Assembly: GCF_004153685.1 (NCBI RefSeq)
Contig: NZ_SDQD01000002.1
Location: 310,001 to 374,000 of the forward strand
Direction of reading: 5' to 3'
DNA: 64,000 nt
Source of the DNA: Pollutimonas harenae
GTDB taxonomy: Bacteria; Pseudomonadota; Gammaproteobacteria; Burkholderiales; Burkholderiaceae_B
Under the pieces are notes generated by a model. That model searched no databases, was not told the DNA's origin, and worked only from the letters and a program-made list of their open reading frames with translations. Within the stretch, counting starts at the first letter, position 1, and each line of letters opens with the position of its first letter. Shown here piece by piece: positions 53,797 to 63,946 of this stretch. The position numbers and the translations under genes are program-made.

Positions 53797-54183
53797 ATGA
53801 GTACGATTGCGTGGCTTTTATTGATTGCAGCCCTGCTGCCTATTATTGCTGCCGCAGCATCCAAGGCCGGTGGCAAAGCATACAATAACAATGATCCTCG
53901 GTTGTGGCTGGCACGACAACAAGGGTGGCGGGCAAGGGCTAATTCGGCGCAGGAAAATCTGTTCGAGGGTCTGCCATTCTTTTATGTGGCGGTCTTGTTT
54001 GCTTTGTACAGTCAGGCCGAGCAGGGTTGGCTGGCCAGCATGATGATGACCTGGCTGGCCTTAAGAATGGCTTACCTAGCGATGTACATAGCCGGCTACG
54101 GTACCATGCGCAGCATTGTCTGGGGGCTGGCCTTTGCGGTGAATGTCATCATCTTGTTGTTCAGTCTTCCTGGTTCAGCTTGA
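53797..54183 (+). CDS. MAPEG-family membrane protein
   Basis: This 128-residue protein has four membrane helices. The family loop NNNDPRLWLARQQGWRARANSAQENLFEGLPFF follows the first helix, and AYLAMYIAGYGTMRSIVW follows the third. Human relatives use glutathione in eicosanoid metabolism; the roles of bacterial ones are largely unknown. The last 23 bases overlap the 3' end of the convergent AI-2E permease gene. It is a single gene with no obvious partner, although several other glutathione-linked genes occur in the window. Confidence 0.88.
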   Translation: MSTIAWLLLIAALLPIIAAAASKAGGKAYNNNDPRLWLARQQGWRARANSAQENLFEGLPFFYVAVLFALYSQAEQGWLASMMMTWLALRMAYLAMYIAGYGTMRSIVWGLAFAVNVIILLFSLPGSA

Positions 54184-55222
54184 TGGCCGACGGGAACAAG
54201 TCCCAACATGCGATGAACAGGGCGGCAAACAGAGGGCCGATAACAAAGCCATTCAGGCCAAATACGGCCAGGCCACCCAGCGTTGAAACCAAAATTACGT
54301 AGTCAGGAATCTTGGTGTCTTTGCCTACCAGCAAAGGGCGCAGGATATTGTCGACCAGGCCTATGACAAGCACGCCAAACAAGACCAGGGTGATGCCTTC
54401 CCACATGGCGCCAGTTACCAGGAAGTAGACAGCAACGGGCACCCAGATAATGGCGGCTCCGACGGCCGGCAACAGCGATAGGAAAGCCATCAGCACTCCC
54501 CACAGCAAGGCGCCTTCTATGCCCAGAAACCAGAACATCATGCCGCCCAGCGTGCCTTGCGTGGCCGCGACCACAATATTGCCCTTGACGGTGGCGCGCA
54601 CCACGGTGGCGAATTTGCGGAACAGGTGCTGCTTGTGGCCTTCGCTAAGGGGGATCAGGCTTTTGCTGTGGCGGGCCAGATTGCTGCCGTCGCGCAGCAG
54701 GAAGAACAGCAAATACAGCATGACGCCCATGCCGATCAAGAATTGAAACGTGTTTTGGCCTACGTTGACCGCCTGAGACGCCAGGTATTTGCTGCCTTGC
54801 AAGGCCATGGTCGACAGTTTTTCACGAAGACTGAATACGTCGCCTACGCCAAAGCGCAGCAATATATCGTGCACGGACTTGGGCAAGGCATTCATGATTT
54901 GTTCGAAGTAGGCGCCCAGATTGAACTCGCCCGAGCTGATGCGCTGGTAGACTTCTGCTCCTTCGCGTAACAACGATGCTGTGATCAATATGAGCGGAAT
55001 AATGACGATCAGAATAATGATCAGCAGGGTTGTTAGTGCGGCCAGATTGCGCCGGCCATGCATTTTGTCCAGCAGGCTGCGGTTCAAGGGCATGAAAATA
55101 AGGGCCAGGATCGCGCCCCAGAAGATAGCCCCGTAGTAGGGCAGCAGTATCCAGATGAATGCTACGCTGACTGCAGCCAGCAGCAGCAGGAAGGAGCGGA
55201 AATATAGATTGGAATTGTCCAT
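54161..55222 (-). CDS. AI-2E-type permease (PerM/YdiK family), second of two
   Basis: This 353-residue inner-membrane protein has about eight helices and the family core MMFWFLGIEGALLWGVLMAFLSLLPAVGAAIIW, then LRPLLVGKDTKIPDYVILVSTLGGLAVFGLNG. It has the full family length. The name AI-2E comes from E. coli TqsA, which exports autoinducer-2; other members are Na+/H+ antiporters or have unknown function. It lies downstream of a paralogue (55282-56484) on the same strand with a 59-base gap. Convergent overlap with the MAPEG gene is 23 bases. Confidence 0.88.
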   Translation of the reverse strand: MDNSNLYFRSFLLLLAAVSVAFIWILLPYYGAIFWGAILALIFMPLNRSLLDKMHGRRNLAALTTLLIIILIVIIPLILITASLLREGAEVYQRISSGEFNLGAYFEQIMNALPKSVHDILLRFGVGDVFSLREKLSTMALQGSKYLASQAVNVGQNTFQFLIGMGVMLYLLFFLLRDGSNLARHSKSLIPLSEGHKQHLFRKFATVVRATVKGNIVVAATQGTLGGMMFWFLGIEGALLWGVLMAFLSLLPAVGAAIIWVPVAVYFLVTGAMWEGITLVLFGVLVIGLVDNILRPLLVGKDTKIPDYVILVSTLGGLAVFGLNGFVIGPLFAALFIACWDLFPSAIKLNQED

Positions 55223-55281
55223 CCAGTACTCAAGATGTGGGGCGCCAGGCGCAAGGTACCCATTCTATGCGAAAAAGTCGC

Positions 55282-56484
55282 TTAGTCACCAAGCAGTTCG
55301 GCTATGGGTTCCAAGTCTTCTATATGCTGTGACACCACTTTTATAACCATAACGATGGGTACGCACAACAACATACCCCATACACCCCACAGCCAGGTGC
55401 CAAATAAGAGGGCGACGAAAACGGCTGCAGGATTCATTTTGGCAATGCGCCCGGTCACCCAGGTAGCAACCAGCATGCCGACAAAGCTGGCGATACCCAG
55501 TGCAATCGCGGCCACCAGCAGCATCATGGAAAAGGAGTCGAACTGCATGAATGCTGCAAACCCTGTGGCTGCGGCAGCCAGCAGCGAGCCAAAATAAGGG
55601 ATGATATGCAGCAGAGCGCCGGCAACGGCCCAGGCACCCGGGTTTTCAAGACCGATAAGATGCCAGACGGCCCAGCTGATCAGGCCCAGCAAGACGTTGG
55701 TGACGAGTAGCATCAGCATGTATTTCTGGACTGAGCTGTTGATATCGTCCAGGATTTGCACGGTGATTTTCTTGCGCGATAGCGATGGCCCGGTCAGCTT
55801 GACCAACTTGCGCTTGAATGTATTGCCCGACAGTAGCGCAAAGAATGACAGTAAGAGCACCATGCTCATTTGGCCCAGAAAAGCTGCAGCGCTTAGCGAT
55901 CCCGTCCATAGCCAGTCGTTCAAGTTGATAGCGGGTACGGAGGGTACAGTAGGGGCCGCTGGCATTTTGCCGGCAGTTTGCGAGTCAGGTGCTGCCGGAA
56001 TGGCAGCTTCTTTGAGTGTGTTGGCCGCGCTCCTGAGTTTGTCCAGGGTACCCAGCTCACCATTGTTTATGCGTTTGAAGGCGTTGGCCAGTTTGTAGGT
56101 GGCGGTAGGCAGCTCGTCCATAATGGCGTCTGCCTCGTTGTAGACCGAAACGGCCACCATGGCGCTGGACCCGAGCAGCGCCAGCATGACCAGGCTGGTG
56201 GCCATGATACGCGGCAAGCGCAGGCGCTCCAGCCAACTTACCAAGGGGTTCAATGTAAAGGCAATCAGTATGCCCAGCACCAGCGGTATGAAAAAGCCCT
56301 TGGCCCATTGCAAGGTAAAAACCAGGGCGATGGTTGCCAATATGGTCAAAGGCAAGCCACCTACAGATGTTCGGCTGGAAAGCTCGGGTACGATGTCGCT
56401 TAGCGGAACCGGGTCCGGCTGATCAGGATTCTGTTCAGCTTCGTCTGTGTTCGTGCTGACTGCAGCTGGTTTCATCGGATCCAT
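55282..56484 (-). CDS. AI-2E-type permease (PerM/YdiK family), first of two
   Basis: This 400-residue permease has about eight helices, with the core WAVAGALLHIIPYFGSLLAAAATGFAAF and RIAKMNPAAVFVALLFGTWLWGVWGMLLCVPI. Residues 1-45 form an acidic, proline-rich cytoplasmic tail not seen in its neighbour, and a 40-residue loop rich in proline and alanine (about 165-200) breaks the first half. ATG at 56484 has AAGG five bases upstream; an in-frame GTG lies two codons earlier. It is clearly paralogous to the next gene but diverged, so the two probably differ in substrate. Confidence 0.85.
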   Translation of the reverse strand: MDPMKPAAVSTNTDEAEQNPDQPDPVPLSDIVPELSSRTSVGGLPLTILATIALVFTLQWAKGFFIPLVLGILIAFTLNPLVSWLERLRLPRIMATSLVMLALLGSSAMVAVSVYNEADAIMDELPTATYKLANAFKRINNGELGTLDKLRSAANTLKEAAIPAAPDSQTAGKMPAAPTVPSVPAINLNDWLWTGSLSAAAFLGQMSMVLLLSFFALLSGNTFKRKLVKLTGPSLSRKKITVQILDDINSSVQKYMLMLLVTNVLLGLISWAVWHLIGLENPGAWAVAGALLHIIPYFGSLLAAAATGFAAFMQFDSFSMMLLVAAIALGIASFVGMLVATWVTGRIAKMNPAAVFVALLFGTWLWGVWGMLLCVPIVMVIKVVSQHIEDLEPIAELLGD

Positions 56485-56559
56485 CCACACCTTGTATTGT
56501 TGGAATACTTATTAGCTGCCGAATTGTCGCCGTGAACAGCTGAGTCAGTGTAGCCGAGG

Positions 56560-57234
56560 CTAGCAGTCTTCTGTGTAGGGGGCAAAGCGGCCTGTTTCGG
56601 GGTCGCGGATAAACAGCACACCGGTACCTACGCCAAAGTAGGCACCATGCAAGGTCAGTGTGCCCGCTTCCACGTCCTCACGCACTGCAGGAAAAGTCAT
56701 TAGATTTTCCAGGCTGTACTCGACGACCGCCCACTCCAGTTTTTGTATCCAGCCTTGGCGATCATCGGTGGGCGGGCCGATGCGCTCGGCAACTGGTGCG
56801 ATTTGCGACATCCACTTGCCGATGAAATCGCGCTTGGACAAGGGCGCAGCATTGTTGGCAAAGGCGGCAACGCCGCCGCAACTGGCATGGCCTAGCACTA
56901 CGATATGCTTAACCTTCAAGGCGTTTACACCGAACTCAATGGCGGCGCTGGTGCCGTGGAATGATGTTTCAACGTCGGTTTCGCAAGGGGGGACAAGGTT
57001 GGCAATATTGCGGACCACAAATATTTCGCCGGGGCCTGCATCAAAAATGGTTTCAGGTGCTACGCGCGAATCCCCACAGCCTATGACCATGATTTCAGGG
57101 TGTTGTCCGGAAGCGGACAGTTCTTCGTAGCGTGCGCGTTCGCGGGCAAGCCTGCCATTTAAAAATGACTGGTAACCAGAAGTCAGCCTGGATGGAAACA
57201 CGTGCATTCCTTTTGTTATTTGAGACGGAAGCAT
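56560..57234 (-). CDS. Beta-class carbonic anhydrase
   Basis: This 224-residue beta-carbonic anhydrase interconverts CO2 and bicarbonate in the cytoplasm. The zinc ligands are C53 (CGDSR), H116 and C119 (GHASCGG), with D55 and R57 forming the catalytic dyad. The segment FDAGPGEIFVVRNIANLVPP is the usual dimer core. A second in-frame ATG (residue 10) would give a 215-residue protein; the ribosome site does not decide between the two. It lies alone between the AI-2E genes and maf. Confidence 0.92.
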   Translation of the reverse strand: MLPSQITKGMHVFPSRLTSGYQSFLNGRLARERARYEELSASGQHPEIMVIGCGDSRVAPETIFDAGPGEIFVVRNIANLVPPCETDVETSFHGTSAAIEFGVNALKVKHIVVLGHASCGGVAAFANNAAPLSKRDFIGKWMSQIAPVAERIGPPTDDRQGWIQKLEWAVVEYSLENLMTFPAVREDVEAGTLTLHGAYFGVGTGVLFIRDPETGRFAPYTEDC

Positions 57235-57291
57235 TTTACTCTTGCAGCGGCTACGCTGCCGGGACGCGTGCCGCTATCTGCTGGATAGCCC

Positions 57292-57891
57292 CTAAGAATT
57301 TACTGCGGCCAGCAGTTTTCCGGTTTCGAAAACCGGTAGTCCCATCACGCCGGTATAGCTGCCGGCAATATGCTCTACAAAGAATCCGGCCCTGCCCTGT
57401 ATGCCGTAGGCGCCGGCCTTGCCCATGGGCTCGCCGCTAGCGCAATAAGCCTCGATTTCGGCGTCTGTCAGTGGTTTGAATCGCACCTCGGTGATTGATA
57501 GCGCTTCATGCAGTGTGCCCGCATATGCCATCACGACAGCGGTATGCACGGCATGGTTGCGCCCCGATAGCTTGCCCAAAATGCGGCGGGCATCTTTGAG
57601 ATCGGCTGGTTTGCCCAGGACGTCATCATCCAGGATGACGGTGGTGTCGGCCGACAGAACAGGCCGGTTGCGATCCATGGCGGTTTGTGTCTCGAGCCAT
57701 CGCACGGCCTGTTCAGCTTTTTCCCTTGCTGTGCGCTTTACGTAATCTTGCGGTGCTTCGTTGGCCAGACGTGGCTCGTCTTCGCCGGGTGGGGCGGGTA
57801 CATGCAGTACTTCGTGCACCACACCCATTTGCAGCAGTATCTCGTGGCGGCGCGGGCTGGCTGAGGCCAGGTAGATAAAGGGAAAGTTCAT
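57292..57891 (-). CDS. Maf-family nucleoside triphosphate pyrophosphatase
   Basis: This 199-residue protein has the Maf signature SASPRRHEILLQMG at residues 10-23, SADTTVILDDDVLGKPAD near 80-97 and GKAGAYGIQGRAGFFVEHI, which hold the substrate-binding arginines and glutamates. Maf proteins hydrolyse dTTP, UTP, CTP or modified nucleotides and may act in cell-division control. The DDDVLGKP and GEPMGKAGAYGIQG forms fit the dTTP/UTP-acting YhdE branch. It follows pyk by 11 bases and may share its transcript. In many betaproteobacteria maf follows rlmH directly; here pyk separates them. Confidence 0.92.
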   Translation of the reverse strand: MNFPFIYLASASPRRHEILLQMGVVHEVLHVPAPPGEDEPRLANEAPQDYVKRTAREKAEQAVRWLETQTAMDRNRPVLSADTTVILDDDVLGKPADLKDARRILGKLSGRNHAVHTAVVMAYAGTLHEALSITEVRFKPLTDAEIEAYCASGEPMGKAGAYGIQGRAGFFVEHIAGSYTGVMGLPVFETGKLLAAVNS

Positions 57892-57902
57892 ACCGCAATA
57901 GC

Positions 57903-59342
57903 CTATTTCACCTTCAATATCTTCATGCCATTGGTCCCGCCACTATTGCTGTAGAAGTCACCCTTGGTCAGTATGATCCAGTCGCCTTTCTTGAGCAAAT
58001 TTCGTTCCTTCAGCTTGCTTATGGCCTGGTCGCTGACCTGTGCGGGATCTATGCCCGCGGCATCGAAGGGTATGGTATACACGCCGCGGAACATAGCCGC
58101 GCGTCGCTGTGTACGGGGGTGGCGGGTGTAGCAGTATATGGGTACGCCCGAACGTATGCGCGACATAATCAATGGTGTGTGCCCGCTTTCGGTCAGGCTG
58201 ATAATAGCCTTGACGCCCGGAAAGTGGTTGGCGGCGTACATGGTGGCCAGGGCTATGGTTTCGTCGCAGCGGGTAAAGGTTTCACCCAGGCGGTGTTGCG
58301 ATCGCGTGGTGGTGGGTTCTTGTTCAGCGCCCAGGCAAACACGGGCCATGGCCTCTACGGCTTCCACCGGGTACTGGCCCGAGGCGCTTTCGGCCGACAG
58401 CATGACTGCGTCGGTGTAGTCGAGCACAGCGTTGGCCACGTCCGACACCTCGGCTCGGGTGGGCAAGGGGCTGCTGATCATGGATTCCATCATCTGCGTG
58501 GCGGTAATGACCAGCTTGTTGTGGGTACGGGCATGCTGGATGATGCGTTTTTGTATGCCGACCAAGCGGGCATCGCCCACCTCGACACCCAGGTCGCCGC
58601 GGGCGACCATGACGCCGTCGCTGACCTTGATGATGGCGTCCAGCGCCCGGTCATCGGCTACGGCTTCGGCGCGTTCTATCTTGGCAATAATCCAGGCTTT
58701 GCTGCCGGCTGCTTGAACCAGCTTGCGTGCTTCCTGGATGTCGCTGCCATAGCGTGGAAACGAAACAGCCACGAAGTCCATCTCGAGCTTCGCAGCCAGC
58801 ATGATGTCTTCACGGTCTTTGTCGGTCAGGCTGGGTGCTGAAATGCCGCCGCCGCGTCGATTGATGCCTTTGTTGTTGGATAAAGGCCCGCCCACGGTCA
58901 CAATGGTGTGTACCTCGTGTTCTTCAACGTGGTCTACTTGCAGTACAACGCGGCCATCATCCAGCAGCAGTTCGTCGCCCCGATGGCAATCTTGCACCAG
59001 GCTGGGATAGTCGATACCGACGATGCTTTCGTCGCCGGCTTCGGAGGGGTGGGTTTTGGACAGAATAAAAGGCTGCCCTGCTTGCAAGACGACTTTGTCG
59101 TGGGTGAAGCGGGCGATGCGGATTTTGGGACCTTGCAGGTCTCCCATAATCGCTACATATTTGCCATGCTTCTCGGATAATGATCGGACCAGTTCAGCAC
59201 GCTGGCGGTGATCGTCGGCCTTGCCATGTGAAAAATTCAGGCGCGCTACATCCATGCCGGCCAGGATGAGTTGCTCGATTTTTTCGGGGCTGGAGCTGGC
59301 GGGTCCTAGTGTGGCAACAATTTTGGTTCGACGTATGCTCAT
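57903..59342 (-). CDS. pyk: Pyruvate kinase
   Basis: This 479-residue enzyme catalyses the last step of glycolysis, phosphoenolpyruvate plus ADP to pyruvate plus ATP. Key parts are IVATLGPASSSPEKIEQLI, RLNFSHGKADDH, the metal/PEP site IIAKIERAEAV with MVARGDLGVEVGDARLVGIQ, and the K+/active-site strand VMLSAESASGQYPVEA. The C-terminal allosteric domain is present. Length and motifs match single-copy betaproteobacterial Pyk. It starts 12 bases after rlmH, so it is part of the operon. Confidence 0.97.
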   Translation of the reverse strand: MSIRRTKIVATLGPASSSPEKIEQLILAGMDVARLNFSHGKADDHRQRAELVRSLSEKHGKYVAIMGDLQGPKIRIARFTHDKVVLQAGQPFILSKTHPSEAGDESIVGIDYPSLVQDCHRGDELLLDDGRVVLQVDHVEEHEVHTIVTVGGPLSNNKGINRRGGGISAPSLTDKDREDIMLAAKLEMDFVAVSFPRYGSDIQEARKLVQAAGSKAWIIAKIERAEAVADDRALDAIIKVSDGVMVARGDLGVEVGDARLVGIQKRIIQHARTHNKLVITATQMMESMISSPLPTRAEVSDVANAVLDYTDAVMLSAESASGQYPVEAVEAMARVCLGAEQEPTTTRSQHRLGETFTRCDETIALATMYAANHFPGVKAIISLTESGHTPLIMSRIRSGVPIYCYTRHPRTQRRAAMFRGVYTIPFDAAGIDPAQVSDQAISKLKERNLLKKGDWIILTKGDFYSNSGGTNGMKILKVK

Positions 59343-59354
59343 GTGCTTTCTCTT

Positions 59355-59825
59355 TCAGGCCCGATGATAAGGGTGGCCTGTCATGATAGCCCAAGCCCTA
59401 TATAGTTGTTCGGCCAGCACCACGCGCACCATGGGGTGAGGCAGTGTCAGCGACGAAAGCCGCAGTTTGCCGTGACAGGATTGCTTGAGGGCAGGGTCCA
59501 GCCCGTCGGGGCCGCCCACAAGAAATACCACGTCGTGTCCGTCGCCTCGCCATTTTTCCAGCTCTGTGGCGAGGCCCATGGTGCTGATGTCCTTGCCGCG
59601 CTCGTCGAGCGCGATGCGCAGGGCATGGCTGGGCAGGGCGGCCTCGATGCGCTTGGCTTCGGCCTGCATCATCTGTGCGGGTGTCTTGCCCGAGGTGCGG
59701 GGTTCGGGCTTGATTTCTTTCAGTTCCAGCGAGCAATCGGCGGGCAGCCGCTTGGCATAGTCGCGCCAGGCCGTTTCCACCCAATCCGGCATGCGCAGGC
59801 CAACGGCAACAACGATGAGCTTCAT
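59355..59825 (-). CDS. rlmH: 23S rRNA (pseudouridine-1915-N3) methyltransferase
   Basis: This 156-residue SPOUT methyltransferase has the family core [46 protein letters not shown], which includes the SAM-binding knot. The N-terminal start is [20 protein letters not shown]. It methylates pseudouridine 1915 in helix 69 of 23S rRNA after 70S assembly. It begins 15 bases after rsfS, the usual pairing. Confidence 0.96.
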   Translation of the reverse strand: MKLIVVAVGLRMPDWVETAWRDYAKRLPADCSLELKEIKPEPRTSGKTPAQMMQAEAKRIEAALPSHALRIALDERGKDISTMGLATELEKWRGDGHDVVFLVGGPDGLDPALKQSCHGKLRLSSLTLPHPMVRVVLAEQLYRAWAIMTGHPYHRA

Positions 59826-59840
59826 GGGCCAGGCCTGCTA

Positions 59841-60236
59841 TCAGTCGTCGTCGAAGTCGTAGGACTCGGGCATGCTGGGCTGGGTCGATTGCGGCAACAA
59901 CTTGACGCGCACGGGCTTGCCACCCCAGATTTCTTCCAGGTTGTAATACTGGCGCACCATGGGCTGCATGCAGTGCACGACGATATCGCCCAGGTCTATC
60001 AGCACCCATTCGCCGGTGTCATCGCCTTCGTAGGCGATGATGGGTACTTTTTGCTTACGCGCGGCATCGGCCACGCTGGACGCAATGGCACGGGTTTGCC
60101 GGTTTGAGGTGCCGCTGGCAATGACCACGCGGTCAAACAGACCGGTAATGTGCGTGGTGTTGAAGACTTTGATGTCTTGCGCCTTGACGTCTTCAAGAGC
60201 GTCTATGACCAAGCGTTGTAGTTTTTGAATATCCAT
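59841..60236 (-). CDS. rsfS: Ribosomal silencing factor
   Basis: This 131-residue protein has MDIQKLQRLVIDALEDVKAQDI at its start, then FDRVVIASGTSNRQTRAIAS and GWVLIDLGDIVVHCM-type segments (here EWVLIDLGDIVVHCMQP). RsfS binds ribosomal protein L14 and blocks joining of the subunits when nutrients fall. ATG at 60236 gives the family start; an in-frame start at 60317 would overlap nadD and add 27 residues. It lies between nadD and rlmH, the standard order. Confidence 0.95.
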   Translation of the reverse strand: MDIQKLQRLVIDALEDVKAQDIKVFNTTHITGLFDRVVIASGTSNRQTRAIASSVADAARKQKVPIIAYEGDDTGEWVLIDLGDIVVHCMQPMVRQYYNLEEIWGGKPVRVKLLPQSTQPSMPESYDFDDD

Positions 60237-60258
60237 GGTGTGACTATACCGTGAGACT

Positions 60259-60861
60259 TTAGGCGGAAGGGGCTTGATACAGCCCTTTTTGTTGAATGTA
60301 TTGCTCGACAGCAACATCGAGCATGCCGGTGGTTGATTCGCCCGCAGCCAGGCGCTGCCGAATCTCGGTGGCTGATATCGGTGTGGGTTCGAACGGCAGA
60401 GGGATCAGGCTGCGCCCCAAGACATGCAGGTGCGTGGTCAGGGCGGCAGGCGCCTGCAGTATGGCACCGGGCCGCTGGGCAACCGCCAGGTGTGCCAGAC
60501 GACTGATGTCTTCCCACGACTCCCAGGTACAGAAATTTTCCAGCTGATCGGCGCCCAGTATCCAGTAGTACTCGGGGCCGGCCGGTAACTGACGCAGCGT
60601 GGTGATGGTGTAGCTGGGGCCACCCCGGTCGATTTCGATGGTGTTGATGCGCAGATGGGAATACTTGCGTATAGCGATATCGAGCATGGCGAGCCGCTGG
60701 CTGGCGCTGGCGGCCAGCGGCTCGCGCTGCCAGGGGTTGGCGGCCGGTATCAGCTGTACATGGTCCAGTCCCAAAGCCTGCCAGGCTGTGACTGCCAGGC
60801 CGACATGGGCCAGGTGTATGGGGTCGAAACTACCGCCAAGCAGGCCGATCTTTACAGCCAT
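60259..60861 (-). CDS. nadD: Nicotinate-nucleotide adenylyltransferase
   Basis: This 200-residue enzyme makes nicotinic acid adenine dinucleotide in NAD synthesis. The nucleotidyltransferase signature is [18 protein letters not shown] (residues 7-24), and the closing [14 protein letters not shown] carries the ISxTxIR motif. It overlaps the hemF end by ten bases on the same strand. Length and order are normal for betaproteobacteria. Confidence 0.95.
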   Translation of the reverse strand: MAVKIGLLGGSFDPIHLAHVGLAVTAWQALGLDHVQLIPAANPWQREPLAASASQRLAMLDIAIRKYSHLRINTIEIDRGGPSYTITTLRQLPAGPEYYWILGADQLENFCTWESWEDISRLAHLAVAQRPGAILQAPAALTTHLHVLGRSLIPLPFEPTPISATEIRQRLAAGESTTGMLDVAVEQYIQQKGLYQAPSA

Positions 60862-61760
60862 GTGCGTGGTTTCAGGAAGTCGGGCAGAGCTGCTTCGGGC
60901 GTGTCTGGCTCAGGTGTCCAGTTATAGCGCCAGTTGGCGTTTGGAGGCATGGACAGCAGGATGGACTCGGTACGGCCGCCTGACTGCAGGCCAAACAGAG
61001 TGCCGCGGTCGAAAACCAGATTGAATTCTACGTAGCGGCCTCGACGGTAAGCCTGGAAGTCGCGCTGTGTATCGGTATAGGCCATGACGCGGCGCTTTTC
61101 GACGATGGGCATGTAGGCATCCAGGAAACAGTCGCCTACCGCGCGTGTCAGGGCGAAGCTATGGTCAAAGCTTTGCTCATTCAGGTCATCAAAAAACAGG
61201 CCACCCACACCGCGGGTTTCGTCGCGATGCTTGAGGTAGAAATATTCGTCGCACCATTTCTTGTAGGCCGGGTATTTGTCGGCTCCGAAAGGTGCCACGG
61301 CGTCGTGGCAGACCTGGTGGAAGTGGCGGGCGTCTTCTTCGTAGGCGTAATAAGGCGTCAGGTCGAGGCCACCGCCAAACCAGAACACGTCGTCGTCACC
61401 GCTGCCGGGCGTAGCGTGGGCGACAAACAGACGCACGTTCATATGGGTGGTCGGAATATATGGGTTGCGCGGATGCAGCACCATGGACACACCCATGGCT
61501 TCCCAGGGCCGGCCCGCCAGCTCTTTGCGGTGCGCGCTGGCCGAGGGCGGCAAGGTCTTGCCTTGCACATGGCTGAACAGCACACCTGCGCGTTCGAGTA
61601 GCTGGCCGCCTTCCAGGTAACGTGAAATGCCGCCACCGCCCTCGTCGCGTTGCCACTGATCGGTTTGGAAGCTTGTGCCACCGGCCTCTTCGAGAGAGGC
61701 GACGATGCGTGCCTGCAAGTCCAGGAAGTAGTCGTAAGCGGTGGAAATGGGTACCGTCAT
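60852..61760 (-). CDS. hemF: Oxygen-dependent coproporphyrinogen III oxidase
   Basis: This 302-residue enzyme converts coproporphyrinogen III to protoporphyrinogen IX in haem synthesis with O2. Typical stretches are [62 protein letters not shown] and [30 protein letters not shown]. The stop overlaps the nadD start, and its ATG overlaps the purD stop by four bases, so all three are co-translated. Confidence 0.97.
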   Translation of the reverse strand: MTVPISTAYDYFLDLQARIVASLEEAGGTSFQTDQWQRDEGGGGISRYLEGGQLLERAGVLFSHVQGKTLPPSASAHRKELAGRPWEAMGVSMVLHPRNPYIPTTHMNVRLFVAHATPGSGDDDVFWFGGGLDLTPYYAYEEDARHFHQVCHDAVAPFGADKYPAYKKWCDEYFYLKHRDETRGVGGLFFDDLNEQSFDHSFALTRAVGDCFLDAYMPIVEKRRVMAYTDTQRDFQAYRRGRYVEFNLVFDRGTLFGLQSGGRTESILLSMPPNANWRYNWTPEPDTPEAALPDFLKPRTWL

Positions 61761-63043
61761 GCCGAGCCTTTGGGTAGGGCGCGCCAGCCTATATCACGGC
61801 GGTATTGCTGACCGTCGAAGTGGGTTTGAGCCACAGCGGCGTAGGCGGTAGCCTGGGCGCGCTTGACCGAGTCACCCAGTGCGGTGACGCACAATACACG
61901 TCCGCCTGATGTTTTCAGTTCGGTGCCATCGAGGCGGGTGCCTGCGTGAAATATCACGCATTCGTCGGTATCGTCGGGGATTCTGATGGCATCGCCCGTG
62001 CGGGGCGTAGCCGGATAGTCTTGGGCAGCCATGACCACACCTAGCGCGGTGCGACGGTCCCACTCGATGCTGGCCTCGTCCAGGCGGCCATTGACGGCCA
62101 GCTCAAAGACTTCGGTCAGGTCGTTTTTGATACGCATCATGATGGGTTGGGTTTCAGGGTCGCCCATGCGGCAATTGAACTCCAGGACCTTGAGTGAGCG
62201 CGTGGCATCAGGGCCTGGCCCTATCATCAGGCCGGCGTAAAGAAAGCCGGTATAAGGCAGGCCGTCTTTGGCCATGCCCGCCAGAGTAGGGTTGATGACC
62301 TCACGCATAATGCGATTGTGCAGGGCAGGGGTGATGACCGGCGCAGGCGAATAAGCCCCCATGCCGCCCGTATTGGGCCCCTGGTCCTCGTCTTTCAGGC
62401 GTTTGTGATCCTGGCTGGTGGCCAGTGCCAGTACATGCTGGCCGTCGCTCATGACGATGAAGCTGGCTTCTTCGCCCATCAGGCACTCTTCGACCACCAC
62501 CCGCGCACCGGCTGCACCGAAGGAGCCGTCGCCGAGCATCATGTCGATGGCTTCATGCGCCTGCACCAGATCGGTTGCCACAACGACGCCTTTGCCCGCT
62601 GCCAGCCCGTCGGCCTTCACCACAATGGGCGCGCCTTTCTGAGTGATATAGGTCTTGGCCTGTTCGGGGTCGGTAAAGGTTTGATAGGCAGCCGTGGGAA
62701 TGCGATGCCGCACCATGAAGGCCTTGGCGTAATCCTTGGAGCTTTCAAGCTGCGCGGCTGCTTTGTTTGGGCCGAAAATCTTCAGCCCGGCGCTGTGGAA
62801 GGCATCGACCATGCCGGCTGCCAAGGGGGCTTCAGGGCCCACCACGGTATAAGCGATTTTTTCTTGCTTGGCGAAGGCAATGAGCTCTTCAGTGGAGCTG
62901 ATGGCCAGGTTCTGCATGTTATCGGCCAGGGCGGTACCGCCATTGCCCGGTGCAAGATATACCGTTTGTATGCGTGGAGATTGCGCCAGGCGCCAGGCCA
63001 GTGCGTGTTCCCGGCCACCGCCGCCGATTACGAGTAGTTTCAT
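61757..63043 (-). CDS. purD: Phosphoribosylamine-glycine ligase
   Basis: This 428-residue ATP-grasp enzyme joins glycine to 5-phosphoribosylamine in purine synthesis. Motifs are [19 protein letters not shown] at the start, ATP-grasp [38 protein letters not shown] and the conserved [26 protein letters not shown] at 63043 gives the family start [10 protein letters not shown]; an in-frame start at 63127 overlaps the yebC end. It is followed directly by hemF (4-base overlap). Confidence 0.97.
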   Translation of the reverse strand: MKLLVIGGGGREHALAWRLAQSPRIQTVYLAPGNGGTALADNMQNLAISSTEELIAFAKQEKIAYTVVGPEAPLAAGMVDAFHSAGLKIFGPNKAAAQLESSKDYAKAFMVRHRIPTAAYQTFTDPEQAKTYITQKGAPIVVKADGLAAGKGVVVATDLVQAHEAIDMMLGDGSFGAAGARVVVEECLMGEEASFIVMSDGQHVLALATSQDHKRLKDEDQGPNTGGMGAYSPAPVITPALHNRIMREVINPTLAGMAKDGLPYTGFLYAGLMIGPGPDATRSLKVLEFNCRMGDPETQPIMMRIKNDLTEVFELAVNGRLDEASIEWDRRTALGVVMAAQDYPATPRTGDAIRIPDDTDECVIFHAGTRLDGTELKTSGGRVLCVTALGDSVKRAQATAYAAVAQTHFDGQQYRRDIGWRALPKGSA

Positions 63044-63083
63044 GTTGTGGGTGCTTGAACGCTCAGGTGAATATAAAAAATGG

Positions 63084-63827
63084 CTACTCGTCGATGTCGT
63101 TGGACTCGTCGAAGGTGGCTGTGGCATAGACTTCCTGGACGTCGTCCAGGCTTTCGAGCATGTCGAGCATTTTCTGCATTTTGACCGCGTCGTCGCCAGC
63201 GAGCTCGGTTTCGTTCAGGGCCTTCATGACGACACCTTGCACCTCGGGTGTGAGTGTGGCCTGTTCGAAAGCGGTCTTGACGGCGGCGTAGTCGGCGGGG
63301 GAGGTGATGACTTCGATCATGCCTTCCTCGTCGGTCTGGATGTCTTCGGCGCCGGCTTCCAGGGCGGCTTCCATGACGGCTTCTTCAGAAGTGCCAGGCG
63401 CAAACAGGAACTGGCCGCAGTGCTGGAACATGAAGGCTACAGAGCCTTCTTGCCCCAGATTTCCGCCGTGCTTGCTGAAGGCGTGGCGTACTTCGGCCAC
63501 GGTGCGCATGCGGTTGTCGGTCATGCAGTCGACGATAACGGCTGCACCGCCCACGCCATAGCCTTCGTAGCGGATTTCTTCGTAGTTGGCACCGTCGGCT
63601 GCGCCCGCGCCGCGCTGTGTGGCGCGCTGGATGTTGTCTTTGGGCATATTGGCTGCGGTTGCCTTGTCCCAGGCCATCCGCAGGCGCGGGTTGGTGTCGG
63701 GGTCGGCGCCGCCGGCACGTGCCGCAACGGTGATTTCACGAATGATTTTTGTCCAGAGCTTGCCTCGCTTGGCATCTTGGCGACCTTTACGGTGCTGGAT
63801 ATTCGCCCATTTACTATGACCGGCCAT
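63084..63827 (-). CDS. yebC: YebC/PmpR-family regulatory/translation factor
   Basis: This 247-residue protein of the TACO1/YebC family has the hallmark start [23 protein letters not shown], then [14 protein letters not shown]-type core (here [20 protein letters not shown]) and [20 protein letters not shown]. The family has been described as a DNA-binding regulator and more recently as a factor that relieves ribosome stalling. It is the first gene of the minus-strand purD-hemF-nadD block. Confidence 0.96.
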   Translation of the reverse strand: MAGHSKWANIQHRKGRQDAKRGKLWTKIIREITVAARAGGADPDTNPRLRMAWDKATAANMPKDNIQRATQRGAGAADGANYEEIRYEGYGVGGAAVIVDCMTDNRMRTVAEVRHAFSKHGGNLGQEGSVAFMFQHCGQFLFAPGTSEEAVMEAALEAGAEDIQTDEEGMIEVITSPADYAAVKTAFEQATLTPEVQGVVMKALNETELAGDDAVKMQKMLDMLESLDDVQEVYATATFDESNDIDE

Positions 63828-63946
63828 AACTGTATTGAATAATTCCGAGTAAAGAAGGTAATTCCTTCTATTTTAACGCGTGCAGTCAGGAAGGCATCGA
63901 ATTACACTTGGGCTTCTCTTCTTTAGCTACTTGCGGAATGATAAAA

